A DNA stretch of 64,000 bases from Ceratothoa steindachneri (GCA_963969495.1 OZ018326.1:153388306-153452305), one strand, 5' to 3'; counted from the stretch's first letter, positions 32,310 to 44,716 are shown. The notes: a model not told the origin generated them from the letters alone. Numbers and translations are program-made.

Positions 32310-33179
32310 CATTAGGTATAAAATTAAATTCTTTCGTCATTTAAATATTTAATTATGCATTACTTTAACTTGTCAATTTAATCATTTAATTATTTTACTT
32401 TAACTGTTAGTTTAATCATTTTACTTAACTTTGTCAATTTAAACTTTCAAATTAATTTACTTCAACTTTTGTAAATCAAATCATTTATGTTAACCTAATA
32501 ATTAATTCATTCATTTATTTTACTTGCCAATTCAATTAACGTATACTGTTCCAAACAACATCTCTTAAATTTCACAAACAAAAAAACAAACACACGTTCC
32601 CAGCTCGATCAAATGAGCACGCGAACCTGCCCACTTGACTCGCTGCTCTCGTCGTATAAAGATATGTAACCATTCCTCTTACAATTATTCATTTACCTCC
32701 AAATAAATCATACTGAGTTAATTCCACTCTCACATTCTTTGCAAACGACAATACGTGAGTAAGTCCTAATTATATTTGCTTCTCATTGCAGCCCCCAATT
32801 CACAGTTATTATAGATACTTTAAAATACTCTAAATTACTGCACAATATTACTTACGACTCCATATTATTTACTATATCAAAGATATTATATATTACTATA
32901 TTATTATTCACTCTATATTGTTTCACCATATCTTTCACCATATTTAGTAAACCTACTTATCTTTGTACATTCGTTGAATTTTATAAATATATTTATATTT
33001 GTGTAATTGTCTTTCTTAAAGCCCAAGTCATATTCAAAACTTTACTTCGCTGTCGCATTAAGCCTAAAGCCAACGACAGACATTTTCGATCATACAGAAT
33101 TTATGGGTATGGTTTTCGAAACGCTATCTAGGCTGATTTATTAACCCAAGATAAATCACATTGATAACCATACACTATA
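32173..33179 (+). repeat. 5' LTR of the Gypsy element
   Basis: Starts TATAGCAATGCCTCTGGGC and ends ACCATACACTATA. AT-rich, with ATTCCTATAATAAAAACC near the start. It includes a (TA)n run (32223-32307) that the 3' LTR lacks, which explains much of the length difference. The end is followed by TGGTGCC (33184), a typical start of a tRNA primer-binding site. Confidence 0.92.
32223..32307. repeat. (TA)n microsatellite within the 5' LTR
   Basis: About 42 TA units. The matching place in the 3' LTR (36690-36710) is only ATATGTATATACAT, so the run expanded after insertion. Confidence 0.97.
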
Positions 33180-33182
33180 AAA

Positions 33183-33200
33183 TTGGTGCCAAAAGTTTAG
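33183..33200 (+). promoter_or_regulatory. probable primer-binding site of the Gypsy element
   Basis: TTGGTGCCAAAAGTTTAG begins within four bases of the LTR end. Many Gypsy elements start the PBS with TGG at this spot, complementary to the CCA end of a tRNA. The tRNA species cannot be named from the sequence alone. Confidence 0.55.
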
Positions 33201-33618
33201 TAATCTCCCGTCAATCAATAAATATGTTTAGACGTTAAAATCATTCTGACTCCACGCGTAAATTTCGTTCCCAATCCTCGCTGGAACATTTTTGACTCAC
33301 GTGTTTATTTTTTTCATATCACGTGTAATCTTTAGCATCATCCTTCTAATTTGATAATTCATCTCAATTTTAATTTAATATTATCCCCTATATTCAACAA
33401 GTGGACAATTTCCTTTATTTCTCAATTATTTTTAATTTCCTCATATTCCTGTACTCGGGAACAATTTACGCACACATATACACACACACGTGCAAGCAGC
33501 CACAGCTACTTTTCACGTCAACACCTTCATTCAACTAGCATAAATATACATTAAACAGTGTCTATAGTGGACCAGACACATCAACTAAGGACATCAGTTA
33601 GCGCAAAAACTCATCACC

Positions 33619-34503
33619 ATGCCCAACCGTCTGCGCATAGACAGCCACATGAGTACCTCTCTCCCCGTGTATGATCCTGCAAATCCAATTGCATGGTTAG
33701 AAGTCTCATCCCTCCACCTTAAGCCACAAAACAGCACTGAGGAGGAGAAAGTATCGGCCATCATCCAGCGCTTACCCATAAGTACCTTTATTCAGTTCAG
33801 GGAAGTGTTACTTAACGGGGAACAGGCTGAAGTTTTAGACCGCCTGAATGAGGCTTTTCTCAATACATATGGTAGGTTTAAAGCGTTTCAGCGCGTTCTT
33901 CAGTCGTTTCCTGAGCTCACCCTTCCACCTTCGAAGGACAGGCCCATTAAACATAGTGTGGTGCATCAGGTCGAGACAACAGAAGGTCCTGTATTCTCAC
34001 AGCCACGCTGTTTAGCACCGGATAAACTCTCTGCTATGCGTGATGAATTCCAATTCATGATTGATTCAGGCATTTGTAGGCCTTCCTCTTCTCCGTGGGC
34101 CTCTCCAATTCACATTGTGACCAAATCCACGCCGGGAGAATTCAGAGGAGTTGGGGATTACAGAGCTCTTAACGCTTTAACTATTCCTGATCGTTATTCC
34201 TTGCCGTACTTAGTCGATTTTACCTCTTCTCTCCATGGCTGTACGATTTTTTCTCGCTTGGATCTGGTTCGTGCTTTCAACCAGATCCGTATTCACCCAG
34301 ATGATGTCGCAAAGACTAACATCACCCCTCCGTTTGGTGCGTTTGAAATTGTCAAGATGCCATATGGATTGCGTAACTCTGGGCAAACTTTCCAGCACTT
34401 TATAGATCAAGTCCTTAGGGGTCATACTAAACACCCACAAGTGCCTCCTTGGTGTCCCGCAACTCTCATTCTTGGGGCACCATGTCTCGAGTGCAGGGAT
34501 TAG
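33619..34503 (+). pseudogene. Gypsy gag start joined to RT fragment
   Basis: An open frame of 294 codons. The first 80 or so residues resemble the N-terminus of a gag protein (SLPVYDPANPIAWLEVSSLH). From about residue 100 the sequence is already the start of RT: HQVETTEGPVFSQPRCLAPD, VGDYRALNALTIPDRYSLPY, FSRLDLVRAFNQI with motif A Asp, PFGAFEIVKMPYGLRNSGQTF. The remainder of gag and the protease are missing, apparently by an in-frame deletion. The frame ends before the Y-x-D-D box. Confidence 0.85.
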
Positions 34504-36310
34504 CCCACTCGAAGATAAAGTTAGCACGATGCGAAACTTTTCTCGTCCCACGTCACGCAAACAACTCAGGAGTTTCTGTGGCATGGTCAATTTCTACCAC
34601 AGATTCATCCCTAAATGTGCCCAGGTCATGCAACCTCTCAACTCTATGCTCACCAAGACCAAAAAGAACTCTCCTCTTGAATGGTCTGCTGAGACATGCG
34701 ATTCATTCTCTCGCACCAAAGAGGCTATTGCCCGCGCTGTAGAATTCGTTCATCCTTCTCCAGGAGACCCCGTCAGCGTCTCCTCAGATGCATCCTCAAC
34801 CCACGTAGGTGCAACCTTGCAGCAGAAAGTTGGTGACCAATGGCAACCTCTTGCTTTCTTCTCTCGCGCTCTTACAAACTCTCAAAAGAGATATTCAACG
34901 CTCTCTCGAGAACTACTCGGAATATATCTCGCTGTCCGCCATCATTTGGAAGGGCGTGAATTTACCATTTTTACTGACAATAAGCCCTTGGCCGGTGCAT
35001 GTTCGTCTCGTAGTACTTCGTCAGTACACACTGCAGTTGACACTCGTCATCTTGACTTCATCCTGCAGATGACGAACGATATTCGCTACGTTCCTGGTTC
35101 TTCAAACGTCGTACCGGACGCGCTCTCTCGCATTTCATCAATTTCGGGCACGCAACTCTCCTACATTGCGCCCATCGATCATTCAACAATAGCGCTTGCC
35201 CAGGAACAAGATGAAGACACGCAAACATTGCGTCACTCTTCTCAACTCCTCGTTTGCGAGATTGACTTGCCTGACAGTCCTTCCAGGCGCATCCTGGTTG
35301 ACTATTCAATTCCTGACTGTCCTCGTCCTCTCATTCATCTCGCTTACCGTCGGCACATCTTCGACCAAATTCATGGCTTCTCTCATCCTGGCGTCAATGC
35401 CACTCGCAAGCTCGTTGCACAACGCTTCGTTTGGCCAGGTATGAATGCGGATGTGGCCAAATGGACTCGCTCATGCCTGCCATGCCAGCGTGCTAAAGTC
35501 CACCGCAACACAAAAGCTCATCTGGTCCCTTTTCCTCTTCTTTCGTCACGTTTTGATGCCGTTCACATCGATCTAGTAGGTCCTCTTCCTTACTCCCGCG
35601 GTTGCAATTATCTTCTCACTATGATCGATCGTTTTACTCGCTGGCCAAAGGCGGTTCCTATCTCGGACATCAGAACTTCCACTGTCACTCGAGCTTTCGT
35701 CTCAGCATGGGTTGCTCGTTTTGGAGTTCCCTCAACGATCATGAATGATCGTAGCAGCCAGTTTGAATCCCACCAATGGGATGCACTCATGTCAGTCCTC
35801 GGCTCCTTTCGCCTTCGTACTACAAGCTACCACCTCCAGAGTAACTCTAAGGTAGAACGTCTGCATTCGACCATCAAAGCAAGCTTACGCTCCATCGATC
35901 CACACATAACTTGGGTGGACAAGCTACCTTTGATTCTCCTTGGCATTCACTCCTCCTTGAAAGAGGATTTGGTTTGCTCTGCAGCGGAATTTGTTTATGG
36001 TACTCAACTTCGTCTACCCGGTCAATTCTTTTCTTTCTCTGACCGACCTCTACCTTCCCACCTAGATCCTTCTTCATACGTACATAACCTTGTACGGGTG
36101 AGGGCTGAAATTAAGCCAACTGCCCCTAGAGTGCCTGCTAATTATAAAACCTTCGTGCCGAAGAAGATGACAACATGCTCCCATGTTTTCGTCCGTCCCG
36201 ATTCAGCTCGCACTACGTTACAACCAGTATATGAAGGACTCTTTCTCGTTATCTCCAGGAAGCCAAAATTCTTGGCACCAGGAAAGATATTGTCTCTATC
36301 AACCGCCTAA
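34472..36310 (+). pseudogene. Gypsy pol: RT thumb, RNase H, integrase
   Basis: A 612-codon frame in a different phase from the previous one. It starts with GHHVSSAGISPLEDKV (after the deleted Y-x-D-D region) and the thumb LRSFCGMVNFYHRFIP. RNase H shows SVSSDASSTHVGATL, RELLGIYLAV and IFTDNKPLAG. Integrase has the H-H-C-C finger (HGFSHPGVNATRK ... CLPCQRAK), a catalytic core with HIDLVGPLP, NDRSSQFES (usually T-D-R/G) and KVERLHSTIK. A chromodomain is not evident. Loss of the RT active site between the two frames makes it inactive, although this long frame is undamaged. Confidence 0.9.
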
Positions 36311-36638
36311 AACTCGTTTATACCGAAAATGTTCGTCTTGAACCCCAATCGCCTCATTCTCCTCCTACTATACCCTTTTATGGTCCGGTAATCCCCCCAA
36401 ATCCCACCTTTTTAACTACTGCCTCTACAACTCTACACTCCGTTTTGCTGCCTCCTCCTCCTTTGTTGCAGGAACCCTCGTCGGCAGAAGTGGATAATCA
36501 AGAACAAATCCCCCTCCCCCACTGGTCAGTCCGTCAGCGGACAACGGGACTCAAGACTCCCACATCCCACTTGACGCCATCTCGCAAGGAACCAGTAAGC
36601 GGATCACCTTTGCTCCATCGACCTTCTCTCGTGCCAGT

Positions 36639-37607
36639 TATAGCAATGCCTCTGAGCATTCCTATAATAAAAACCTCCTGGGAAACTTAAATATGTATAT
36701 ACATCTATTATTATGTAAAATTCATTATGCATTACTTTAACTTGTTAATTTAATCATTTAATTATTTTACTTTAACTTTATTAATTTAATCATAATTATT
36801 TTACTTTAACTGTTAATTTAATCGTTTCACTTAACTTTGTCAATTTAAACTTTCAATTAATTTACTTAAACTTTTGTAAATCAAATCATTTATGATAAAC
36901 TTAATAATTAATTAATTCATTTATTTTACTTGCCAATTCAATTAACGTATACTGTTCCAAACAACATCTCTTAAATTTCACAAACAAAAAAACAAACGCA
37001 CGTTTCCAGCTCGACCAAATAAGCACGCGAACCTGCCCACTTGAGTCGCTGCTCTCGTTGTATAAAGGTCTGTAACCATTCCTCTTACAATTATTCATTT
37101 ACCTCCAAATAAATCATACTGAGTTAATTCCACTCTCACATTCTTTGCAAACGACAATACGAGAGTAAGTCCTAATTATTTTTACTTCTCCTTGCAGTCC
37201 CAATTCACAGTCCATTATAGATACCTTAAAATACTCTAAATTACTACACTATATTACTCACAACTCAATATTATTTACTATATCAAAGATGCTCTATTAT
37301 ACTATATACTACTACATTATTAATTACTCTATCATTCACTCTATATTGTTTCACTATATTATTCACCATATTTACTTAACCTACTTATCTCTGTACATTC
37401 GTTGAATTTAATAAATATATTTATATTTGTGTCATTGTCTTTCTTAAAGCCCAAGTCATATTCAAAAATTTACTTCGCTGTCGCATTAAGCCTAAAGCCA
37501 ACGACAGACATTTTCGATCATACAAAATTTATGGGTATGGTTTTCGAAACGCTATCTAGGCTGATTTATTAACCCAAGATAAATCACATTGATAATTATA
37601 CACTATA
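36639..37607 (+). repeat. 3' LTR of the Gypsy element
   Basis: Starts TATAGCAATGCCTCTGAGC and ends ATTATACACTATA, matching the 5' LTR along its length with scattered substitutions and small gaps, and without the long (TA)n. The number of differences visible by eye (several per 100 bp in places) says the insertion is not very recent. Confidence 0.92.
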
Positions 37608-37802
37608 GTTAGCTGTTCAAACAAAGCTTGCGATGCAGATGGAGAACAGAAATCACGATAGCAGCGGTCGTTTTCTAGCAAGGGGCTGCGAAACTCAGTC
37701 GCGCATTTGCTATTTGAATCAGAAACAAAATCTCTCCTCTTTTGATACGAGTGAAAGAGGCATCACCCAAAAGATGGAAAATGCTCCACCCAAGCAACAC
37801 CA

Positions 37803-38035
37803 GTGGATAATAATAGGCCACGCCCACTATCTCCGGATACAAAATATATACTACTAAACTCACATAATCATAAGAGTTAGAAGAGAGTAAGAGCGTAAGA
37901 AGACAGACAGAACAGAGTAAGAGTTTCAGTCAGAGACACCATGTAATAATGGGCCCCACTTAAATACACCACACGCAAGTCTCGAATCCCTCTTAAGCCT
38001 AAGGCTACCAGAGTTTTACGCCCAAATAGAGTCCG
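37803..38035 (+). repeat. dispersed repeat pair, copy 2
   Basis: Same orientation and order of words as 21784-22040: ATAATAGGCCACGCCCACT, ATATACTACTAAACTCACA, GACACCATGTAATAATGGGC, CTTAAGCCTAAGGCTACC. The two copies bracket the solo LTR, LINE J and the Gypsy element. Confidence 0.8.
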
Positions 38036-38059
38036 AAATTCCTACCTTTGTGATTTCCT

Positions 38060-38290
38060 TGTTACAGATAGTCCGCATTGATCCTTTAAAACCCAGACTA
38101 GCTAATCTCGAGCCTCGGTTAAACGAATTCCCAACTGCGCTGAAGCCTATCACAAGAACGTTTCCTGTAAGGGGCACGGTGATTTGCTTTCCTGGGCGCC
38201 GTGTTGGCGGGACTCAGAGCCCAATCCAGCCCCAGGTTAGCCTCTTTCTTACCCCGTGTTCTCACTTTCCAACAACCTCTGGCTCCTCCA
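38060..38290 (+). mobile_element. LINE family 1, 5' UTR fragment
   Basis: GTAAGGGGCACGGTGATTTG and the following GGCGCC...GGACTCAG...CAGCCCCAGGTTAGCCTC match the 5' region of copy E (16565-16650) and, in reverse, that of copy F (47930-48040). It stops without reaching ORF1. Confidence 0.75.
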
Positions 38291-40083
38291 AACCACCTCC
38301 ATAACGCTATTCCAATGGACACCAACTGAGAGGAAAGGTCCCTCTCATTCCACACGACCTGACCGGCTCAGACATGTGCCGCCAGACAAAGTACACAAGC
38401 ACAGCTGCGACAAAAGACCTAAATACACACAGAGTGCGGGATCTCTGGGATGGATGGATATATTGATGCTCGTCTCATGGTGCGCACTTTACGGTGATCG
38501 CGCCGTAATTCACTTCTATAAAAGAGGTTCTTTTAAGATTCTTTTTTCAAATTTAAAAGATGATAATGGATAGATGATGTTTGATAGGGCGGATATTTAC
38601 ATGTGCTGATTATTTGAATGGATATATGTTGAACGAGTTAATAATTTCTTTGGCATGCTATAATTATCATAGTTTAGTAAGAAGGCCATTTTCCCTTAGA
38701 AAATTTGTAGATCCGAGATGGATATTTTGTTCTTTAAATATTAGGCGGAGAGTGGGTAGATGGCGGATTCTCAGTTCGCGGAAAGCGGGGCACTCCGCGA
38801 TGAATGTGGGTCGTTGTTAGGCGGGGGTTTAAGCAGTCTTGGCAGTAAGGGGGTGGTGCCTTTTTCCATTAGAAGTTCGTGCCTCATTAGGTTGGGGCCG
38901 ATTGCAACTTCTTGCCGACGTGAGATTGTCGGTGGTTTCCACGCTGACAAATTTGGGAATATATGGCACATTTTGTTTGAGCCTCCAAGGTTGGCCCATC
39001 TGGCTGACCGGGTTTTCCTGAGTGCGTTTCTTATTGCATTCTTGAACCCAGCCCGAACTAAGTGCATAGAGGATCCTGGTGCCTAAGGGAAGGACCAAAT
39101 CCGGCAACATAAGTAATTAAATTTCTTAATAAAATAAATGGGACCTTCTGGACAGGATGAACTTTGATTTGACGAGATGCAGCCATTCACCCTGGAAAAA
39201 AATTATGGGTGGCTTTGTCCTTGATACGGCCTAAAGTGGGGTGAGAGAGGATGCATATTGTACAAGTTGAAATCCCTATTATTTTCGCCTTGTAGGCGTC
39301 GATGTCCTAAGATGAGAAAAAAAAGGGATCAAATTCGGTTTGTGGAGACTAAAAATATATTTGATTAGTTACTATCTACATAAAAAATATTAAAATGTCT
39401 GAATAAAAAACTATACAATTTACTATTACAAAAAATAACATTGCAGCCCCAAATTAAATGATTAAACATGGAAGATTTGCAAAGTGGAAATTTCAATTAT
39501 GTAAACAATGAACAGCTTATTGAAATTTCAAATGAGCAAAGTTGAAATAAAAACAAATAAGTTGATGAAAAATATCTAATCTCGCATCTAACAAACAACT
39601 TAAAAACAAACAAACGTACTGGTAAATCTAAAATTAAGCCTCAAGTGACCAGAATCATTTTGCCATTTAATTAGTTAATGGCGCTACCCATCCCCTATCA
39701 ATTGTGATCGTGATCCCAAGATAAGATAGTGAAATGTACATAAAGAACAGAATGATAAACCCAAAGGCAACAGCGGTCGGCCCTCGTCGGTGAGTAGTGC
39801 AGTGTTTTTCCGCCAACCAGGGAGCAGAAAACCTTGTGACCCAAAAGCCACCGGCTCCACGTGATGGGTGTATGGATATTGAGACCACCACTTTGCAAGG
39901 TTCCCTGACGGAAGAAGGGTATGATGTGTGTGCAAGGAGACCGGACTAGAGCTGCTTACACCGAAGCGTCATGCTCAGCACACCGACAATAAACTGCTGA
40001 TAAAATTGCCCAATCTCGCTGGGATTGCCTCGTAGAGGAAGACCAACGCCTTATATCCACTATGCTTACGAGAGCCCAGAAAA
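38291..40083. other. unassigned DNA
   Basis: Several small frames on both strands (for example + strand 38581-38820 and 38760-39086; - strand 39684-39935). None shows a family motif, a splice pattern or similarity to the elements described here. Confidence 0.4.
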
Positions 40084-40087
40084 TCAA

Positions 40088-40377
40088 CCCTGGACAGGTA
40101 ACATCAAATTGTCGTCGATTTAGGTAACGTGGTTGCAGATATGCTACACTGATTTTGACCTTGAATAACTCGGGTCCTATTGGTCAGAATCTAAATCTTT
40201 TTATTTCAAGATGTTTATCATTTATCTAAGACTACAAAAAAAAGGTTAAAGAAAACAAGAACTAATGGCTCCGGGTAAAACAGATCACCCAGAGGCATCG
40301 CATGGATGCGCACACCGAAAAAAACTGTTTTTGTGCGCTGCTTGGTGCGCTTACGCACCAAGGTTACCTGTCCAGGG
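40088..40377. mobile_element. piggyBac-like MITE, 290 bp
   Basis: Terminal inverted repeats CCCTGGACAGGTAAC (40088-40102) and GTTACCTGTCCAGGG (40363-40377) match perfectly over 15 bases. The right end is followed by TTAA and the left preceded by TCAA, one base from TTAA. TTAA targets with CCC...GGG ends are the piggyBac pattern. There is no transposase, so it would have depended on an enzyme encoded elsewhere. Its right half holds small palindromes around GTGCGC. Confidence 0.7.
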
Positions 40378-40381
40378 TTAA

Positions 40382-41922
40382 ACCACTATTCTATGTGGGC
40401 ATGAAAATGTGAAAGAATCGTTGGACGTTTCATTTGAAGTACTTATATAACTAAAGATATGGCTAGGATTACAGTCAACTGACCATTATTTTGATTATTA
40501 AATCTTATCAAAACTAACTCTTTTCAGACTTTGTCTATATCGCCACACACCTCGTAAGACAAATATATTTTGAGATTTAACCAAATTGGAAGAATTTAAA
40601 GCTCTTTTTCCCCTATAGGCTGATCTAGCTTAAATGGTGTTAAAAATAAAAGTAAGGAGTGACAGCAAAAGACGCGACCAAATAATGTGGAAATATAGGT
40701 TTAGTTAAAAGATTAAAAATAAAAGAAAGCACTAACATGGGATGTTGGGATATAAGTATTCAAAACAATGGATTAGAAAATGAGGACGACGTTCAAATGC
40801 TTCTTGTTCTTAAGTTGGATGGTAGCATTCTTGAAAAATAAATGCTCCAATTAAAAAGTCCTTATGAACGAATTAAAAGATTAAAAACTAAGTAAAACTT
40901 CTTTGGGGGGTTTATCTGAAATCTGGACAACTTTCAATCAATAATGGTAATGGGGGAGACGAATTAACACTTCCAGGAATTTTTTTTCGTGCCCCATAGA
41001 TTGCTCCATACAAATCTTATTTATATTCTGAGAATAGTTTTCCACTACTATCTACTAGGGTTAACCAATGTTGAAAAACTTTTAATGTTTATTATTACCA
41101 AATCGGCCTAATAAACTATATCCGAGTGAAGAACGCGGTGTTAACGTTGAATCAAATTTTTTTTCATCTTGACTACACGCTGCACAATAACAGTAGTTGT
41201 CACCCTAAGGAAAATAAAGAAGAAGGATTGGAAAAAATTTAGGAGGTAAGAGAGAATAGTCTGCCCGCAGACAGATTAGTAACAGCGAGTCCTCCGACCA
41301 GGTCAAATATCAATGAGCCCATTCTTGGGCTTATTACACATGAACGCGGGTTCCAAACACAGTCTTCACGCTTGGATGAAGTGACATTTAGTGTCCAACA
41401 ACACCCAGCATGCACTACTAATGGCATTTTTTGCTCCTCAACCACAGCGATTAATTAGAGATATTGGATATAAACTTAATAATCATCACGATTCCACCTT
41501 TGAGGCATTCGGGTTTCTTTGCTTTAGAAGCTAAACGGGAATCGAGTGTTTCACATAATGGATGCGAATCTTTTTAATCCACATAATTAAAGATCGACGC
41601 TAATCTATTACCCCAAACATAAACGAAAACTATATTTAGCTTCCAATTTATACAGGTGTAGCAAACAACTGAATCAGAAGAGACTGGAGAATGTACGTTG
41701 TGAGCCTCAATCAGTAGAAGTATCATTTGCCGAGAATCGTTTAATTCGGTCACATTCGTCTAGTTCCTCCACCAAGGAGGAGTCCTCTCCCAAAACTTGA
41801 CACAATTCCTGCAAAAGGAGTAAATTTAAGGCAAAAATTATAGTGGAAGAGAGGAATAATCGCCGATTGACGTATATGCGTCCTACTCATCGCGCACTTA
41901 GTATTTAGGGTGGGAAAGAAGA
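40382..41922. other. unassigned DNA
   Basis: AT-rich, no recognisable gene or repeat. Small frames (such as - strand 41239-41445) carry no recognisable motif. Confidence 0.4.
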
Positions 41923-42173
41923 TTTTTTTTTTTTTAAGAGCTCATCTGGCGACAGCCTACTTGGGCATTAGTCGCCGTATTAATAACTTCCCTAATACTA
42001 GGCTACTTTAAAATCAAATTAAAAACAAACAAACCCCCAACACCAAAAAAAAATAAAAAAAAGGGAAAAGGCAACGAGAAGGAAGCAAGCTCCTGTGTCG
42101 GGGGGGGGGGGGGAGGTTCCCCGGCGCAGGAAAGTGCGACCTATAAGGGAAAAAAACAAAAAAACAAAACTGG

Positions 42174-43359
42174 TTAAATAAAAGGGAGACGGCCGGCCTC
42201 CCCCCAAAAGTCTACAAGTTCACCGGTCAAGGTGAACAAACTCGTCCCGAGTACAAGGGACAGGCGGTAGCGACCCCAGGCATTCCGGTACCAGGACAGG
42301 TAACGTGCGAGAAGATCACCCAGACTGGGACATTCGACAAGAATGTGCCGAACAGTCTGGGGAACGACGCAGTCGTTACAATAGGGCCATGGCGAGCGCT
42401 CCATCAAATGGCGATGCGTCAAAAGTGTGTGCCGATTCGGAGACGACAGAAAGCGACCTGAAGCCGTCGCGGCATTGGGGATAGCTCCATGGGAACAGTC
42501 GCGGCGCAATGGCACGCAACTTTAAGTTCCCATGGACCGTCTCCCATCTTCTTTGCCAAGAAGTCCGAAAAGCTGCACGTATTCTTGCCGTGTAGTCAGT
42601 GTGAGGAAGAGCGAAACGCTGGTCCGGTCGCCCGGTCCTAGCGGACTCTTTGACGACCTCATTCGCCGCAATTCCTACATGTCCAGGAACCCAGCAGAAG
42701 ATAATCTCCACATCCACCCGCTTTGCCAAAACCATGGCGTCACGGATATCGGGAACCAAGGCATGCGGAGATACCAATGCCCCGAGAGCACTCAGGGCGC
42801 AAAGTGAGTCGCTATAGATCACAATCCGGTCTCCGAACCGGGCACATCGGGTAATCACCTGTACCGAGTGGTGTATTGCCACCAGCTCGGCCGTGAAGAT
42901 ACGCAGCGCCTGGCAGAGCCCCGCTGACTTAAAACAGAAGGGATACGGCGTAGAAGCCGACCCCCTCTTCGTACTTGGAGCCATCCGTATAAACTGGCAC
43001 GGTTCCAGCGTAACACGAGGTGTGCTCCAAAAAGGTCGAACGCAATACTCCCGGCGCTGTACAAGCTTTGGGAGCAGAGGCAGGACGACAAATAGCCAAA
43101 TGTAGTACCCTCCAGGTGGCGTCCTGGGCAGAACCAGGGACGCCACCAGCTCGAGAGCTATACCTAGCTCTCGAAGGAGTTTCCTGGCCCTAAACCCAAA
43201 GGGCTTAGGGTATAACTGGCGTCTCTCGGCGGCATAGGCACCATCGAAATCAGCTGCAGATGCAGTGAGAGCTGTTGGCGACTGAGGGAGGCACCGCGAT
43301 GGCGCGTACAGTCGTGATGCACAGTACGCGGCGTAGAGCGAGTGGCATCTTCCCAGCAT
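42174..43359 (-). pseudogene. RNase H and C-terminal motif of LINE copy F
   Basis: The 327-codon frame 43359-42376 spans the connection (GFRARKLLRELGIALE), FTAELVAIHHSVQVI (Glu), IVIYSDSLCALSALG (Asp) and FCWVPGHVGIAANE (His region), then NLKLRAIAPRLFPW. The first Asp motif (usually Y-T-D-G-A) is replaced by QFIRMAPSTKRGSA because of a nearby frameshift. The shifted piece 42515-42174 holds CNDCVVPQTVRHILVECP and ends DFWGEAGRLPFI. Confidence 0.88.
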
Positions 43360-44640
43360 TGACTAGTAGGCTCTCAATGGGAAAAGTGCGGAAGGCACCG
43401 GTCGCCAGGCGAAGGCCGGTGTGGTGGATCGAGTCCACCTTCCGCAATAAACGCTCGGCTGCGGATGCATAAAATTCGCATTCGTAGTCGAGCTTCGAAC
43501 GAACAAAGGATCGATAAAAAGTAAGGCAGTAGGCCTATCAGCGCCACAAGCGCTGAACGTCACGGAACGGAGAATACCAAGGCGCGGGTACAACAGACCA
43601 TAAGGCTGCAATTATGAGCCTCCCAGGTGAGGCGTCGGTCAAATACAAGACCAAGGAAACGGTGCGATTCAACCACTTCTAGACGCACCCCATTAAGAAA
43701 CAAATCTGGGTCGGGGTGGAGCAGTGGATGGCAGCAGAAATGCACCACTTTAGTCTTGGCCAAGGAAAACCGAAACCTGTGAGCTTCGGCATAGCGAGAG
43801 AAGCGGTTCAATGCCTGTTGGAGTCGACGATCCAGAGTTGGCATCTGGGCCGCGCCAAAAGAGATCGAAAGGTCGTCCACGTAGAGCGTAGCGAGAAAAG
43901 TTCGGGCAGTACCGAGGTGATGCCGTTGATGCTCAGGGCAAAGAGTGTGACACTGAGGACACTTCCCTGCGGGACACCCTCTTCCTGCTCCTTTGGGCCG
44001 GAGAGGGCTCCCCCCACCCGTACGCGGAATCGACGATCTCGCAAAAATCCAGATAAAGACTGGGAGGCGCCCCCTCGCCCCCATCGTCTGGAGAGTTTCC
44101 ATGATACCGTATCGCCATGCGGTATCATAGGCCTTATCCAGATCGAAAAACACCGTGGCGTAGTGCTGTCTACGAAGGAAGGCCTCGCAGAAGGCATTTT
44201 CCAGTCGGAGCAGAGCATCCAACGTGGAGTGGAACTTGCGGAAGCCGCAAGAGGTTAGAGAGATTGGGGGGAAACCGGCCGGAGTAGAGTGATCTCTCCC
44301 CGGTTTGCGAAAGGCAAGCACAGTAGCCATTCGCCAGGAATCTGGGAGGAGACCCTCCACCCAGATCCTGTTGAACAAATCTAACAGAAAGGCAATGCCT
44401 CGCTCACCCAGGTGTCGAAGCATGGCGTACGGGACATCGTCGGGACCATGGCCGGTGTCCGCGCACGAAGAGCGGAGCGCAACTCACTCAAAGTAAACCT
44501 GTCGTTGAAGGGTTCTCCGCCTCTGGAGGTAAAGTCCAGCCGGCGGCCTTCCGCGACATCACGACGTGCATTGAATGCTGGCGAAGCAGCATCCCGGCTA
44601 GAGAATGCGGAGAAAGCGGTCGCGAAGGATTCCACTACGG
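43360..44640 (-). pseudogene. reverse transcriptase of LINE copy F
   Basis: The main frame (44423-43560, 287 codons) carries HLGERGIAFLLDLFNRIWVE, PGRDHSTP..FPPISLTS, CGFRKFHSTLDALLRLENAF, motif A FFDLDKAYDTAWRYG and, after two compensating shifts, TLYVDDLSISFGAAQ, KTKVVHFCCHP and FLGLVFDRRLTW. Motif B (EEGVPQGSVLSVT) is in the alternative frame (44218-43808). A short deletion removes residues between SLTS and CGFRK. Confidence 0.9.
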
Positions 44641-44716
44641 ACGAGGGGTCCGAGATTGCGGTCCCATTCTCCTGGAGAACAGGAGGGGGGTCCTGCGAGA
44701 ACTTGCCCCGAATCCT

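Larger units (their letters stand above)
32173..37607 (+). mobile_element. Ty3/Gypsy LTR retrotransposon with both LTRs
   Basis: Two related LTRs (about 1.0 kb) in direct orientation flank a gag-pol region of 3.5 kb. The pol order RT, RNase H, integrase is the Gypsy order. The internal part is about 1 kb shorter than usual because most of gag, all of the protease and the RT active site are deleted. It sits between a minisatellite and another repeat, and no clear target-site duplication is visible at the ends. Confidence 0.93.

Noticed and set aside
39667..39935. Three overlapping minus-strand frames that looked protein-like at first
   Set aside because: None contains a known motif or matches the element families; length is within chance expectation.
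43716..44258. A 180-codon + strand frame opposite the RT of LINE copy F
   Set aside because: It is the shadow of the RT on the other strand; its sequence is explained by the antisense of conserved RT motifs.
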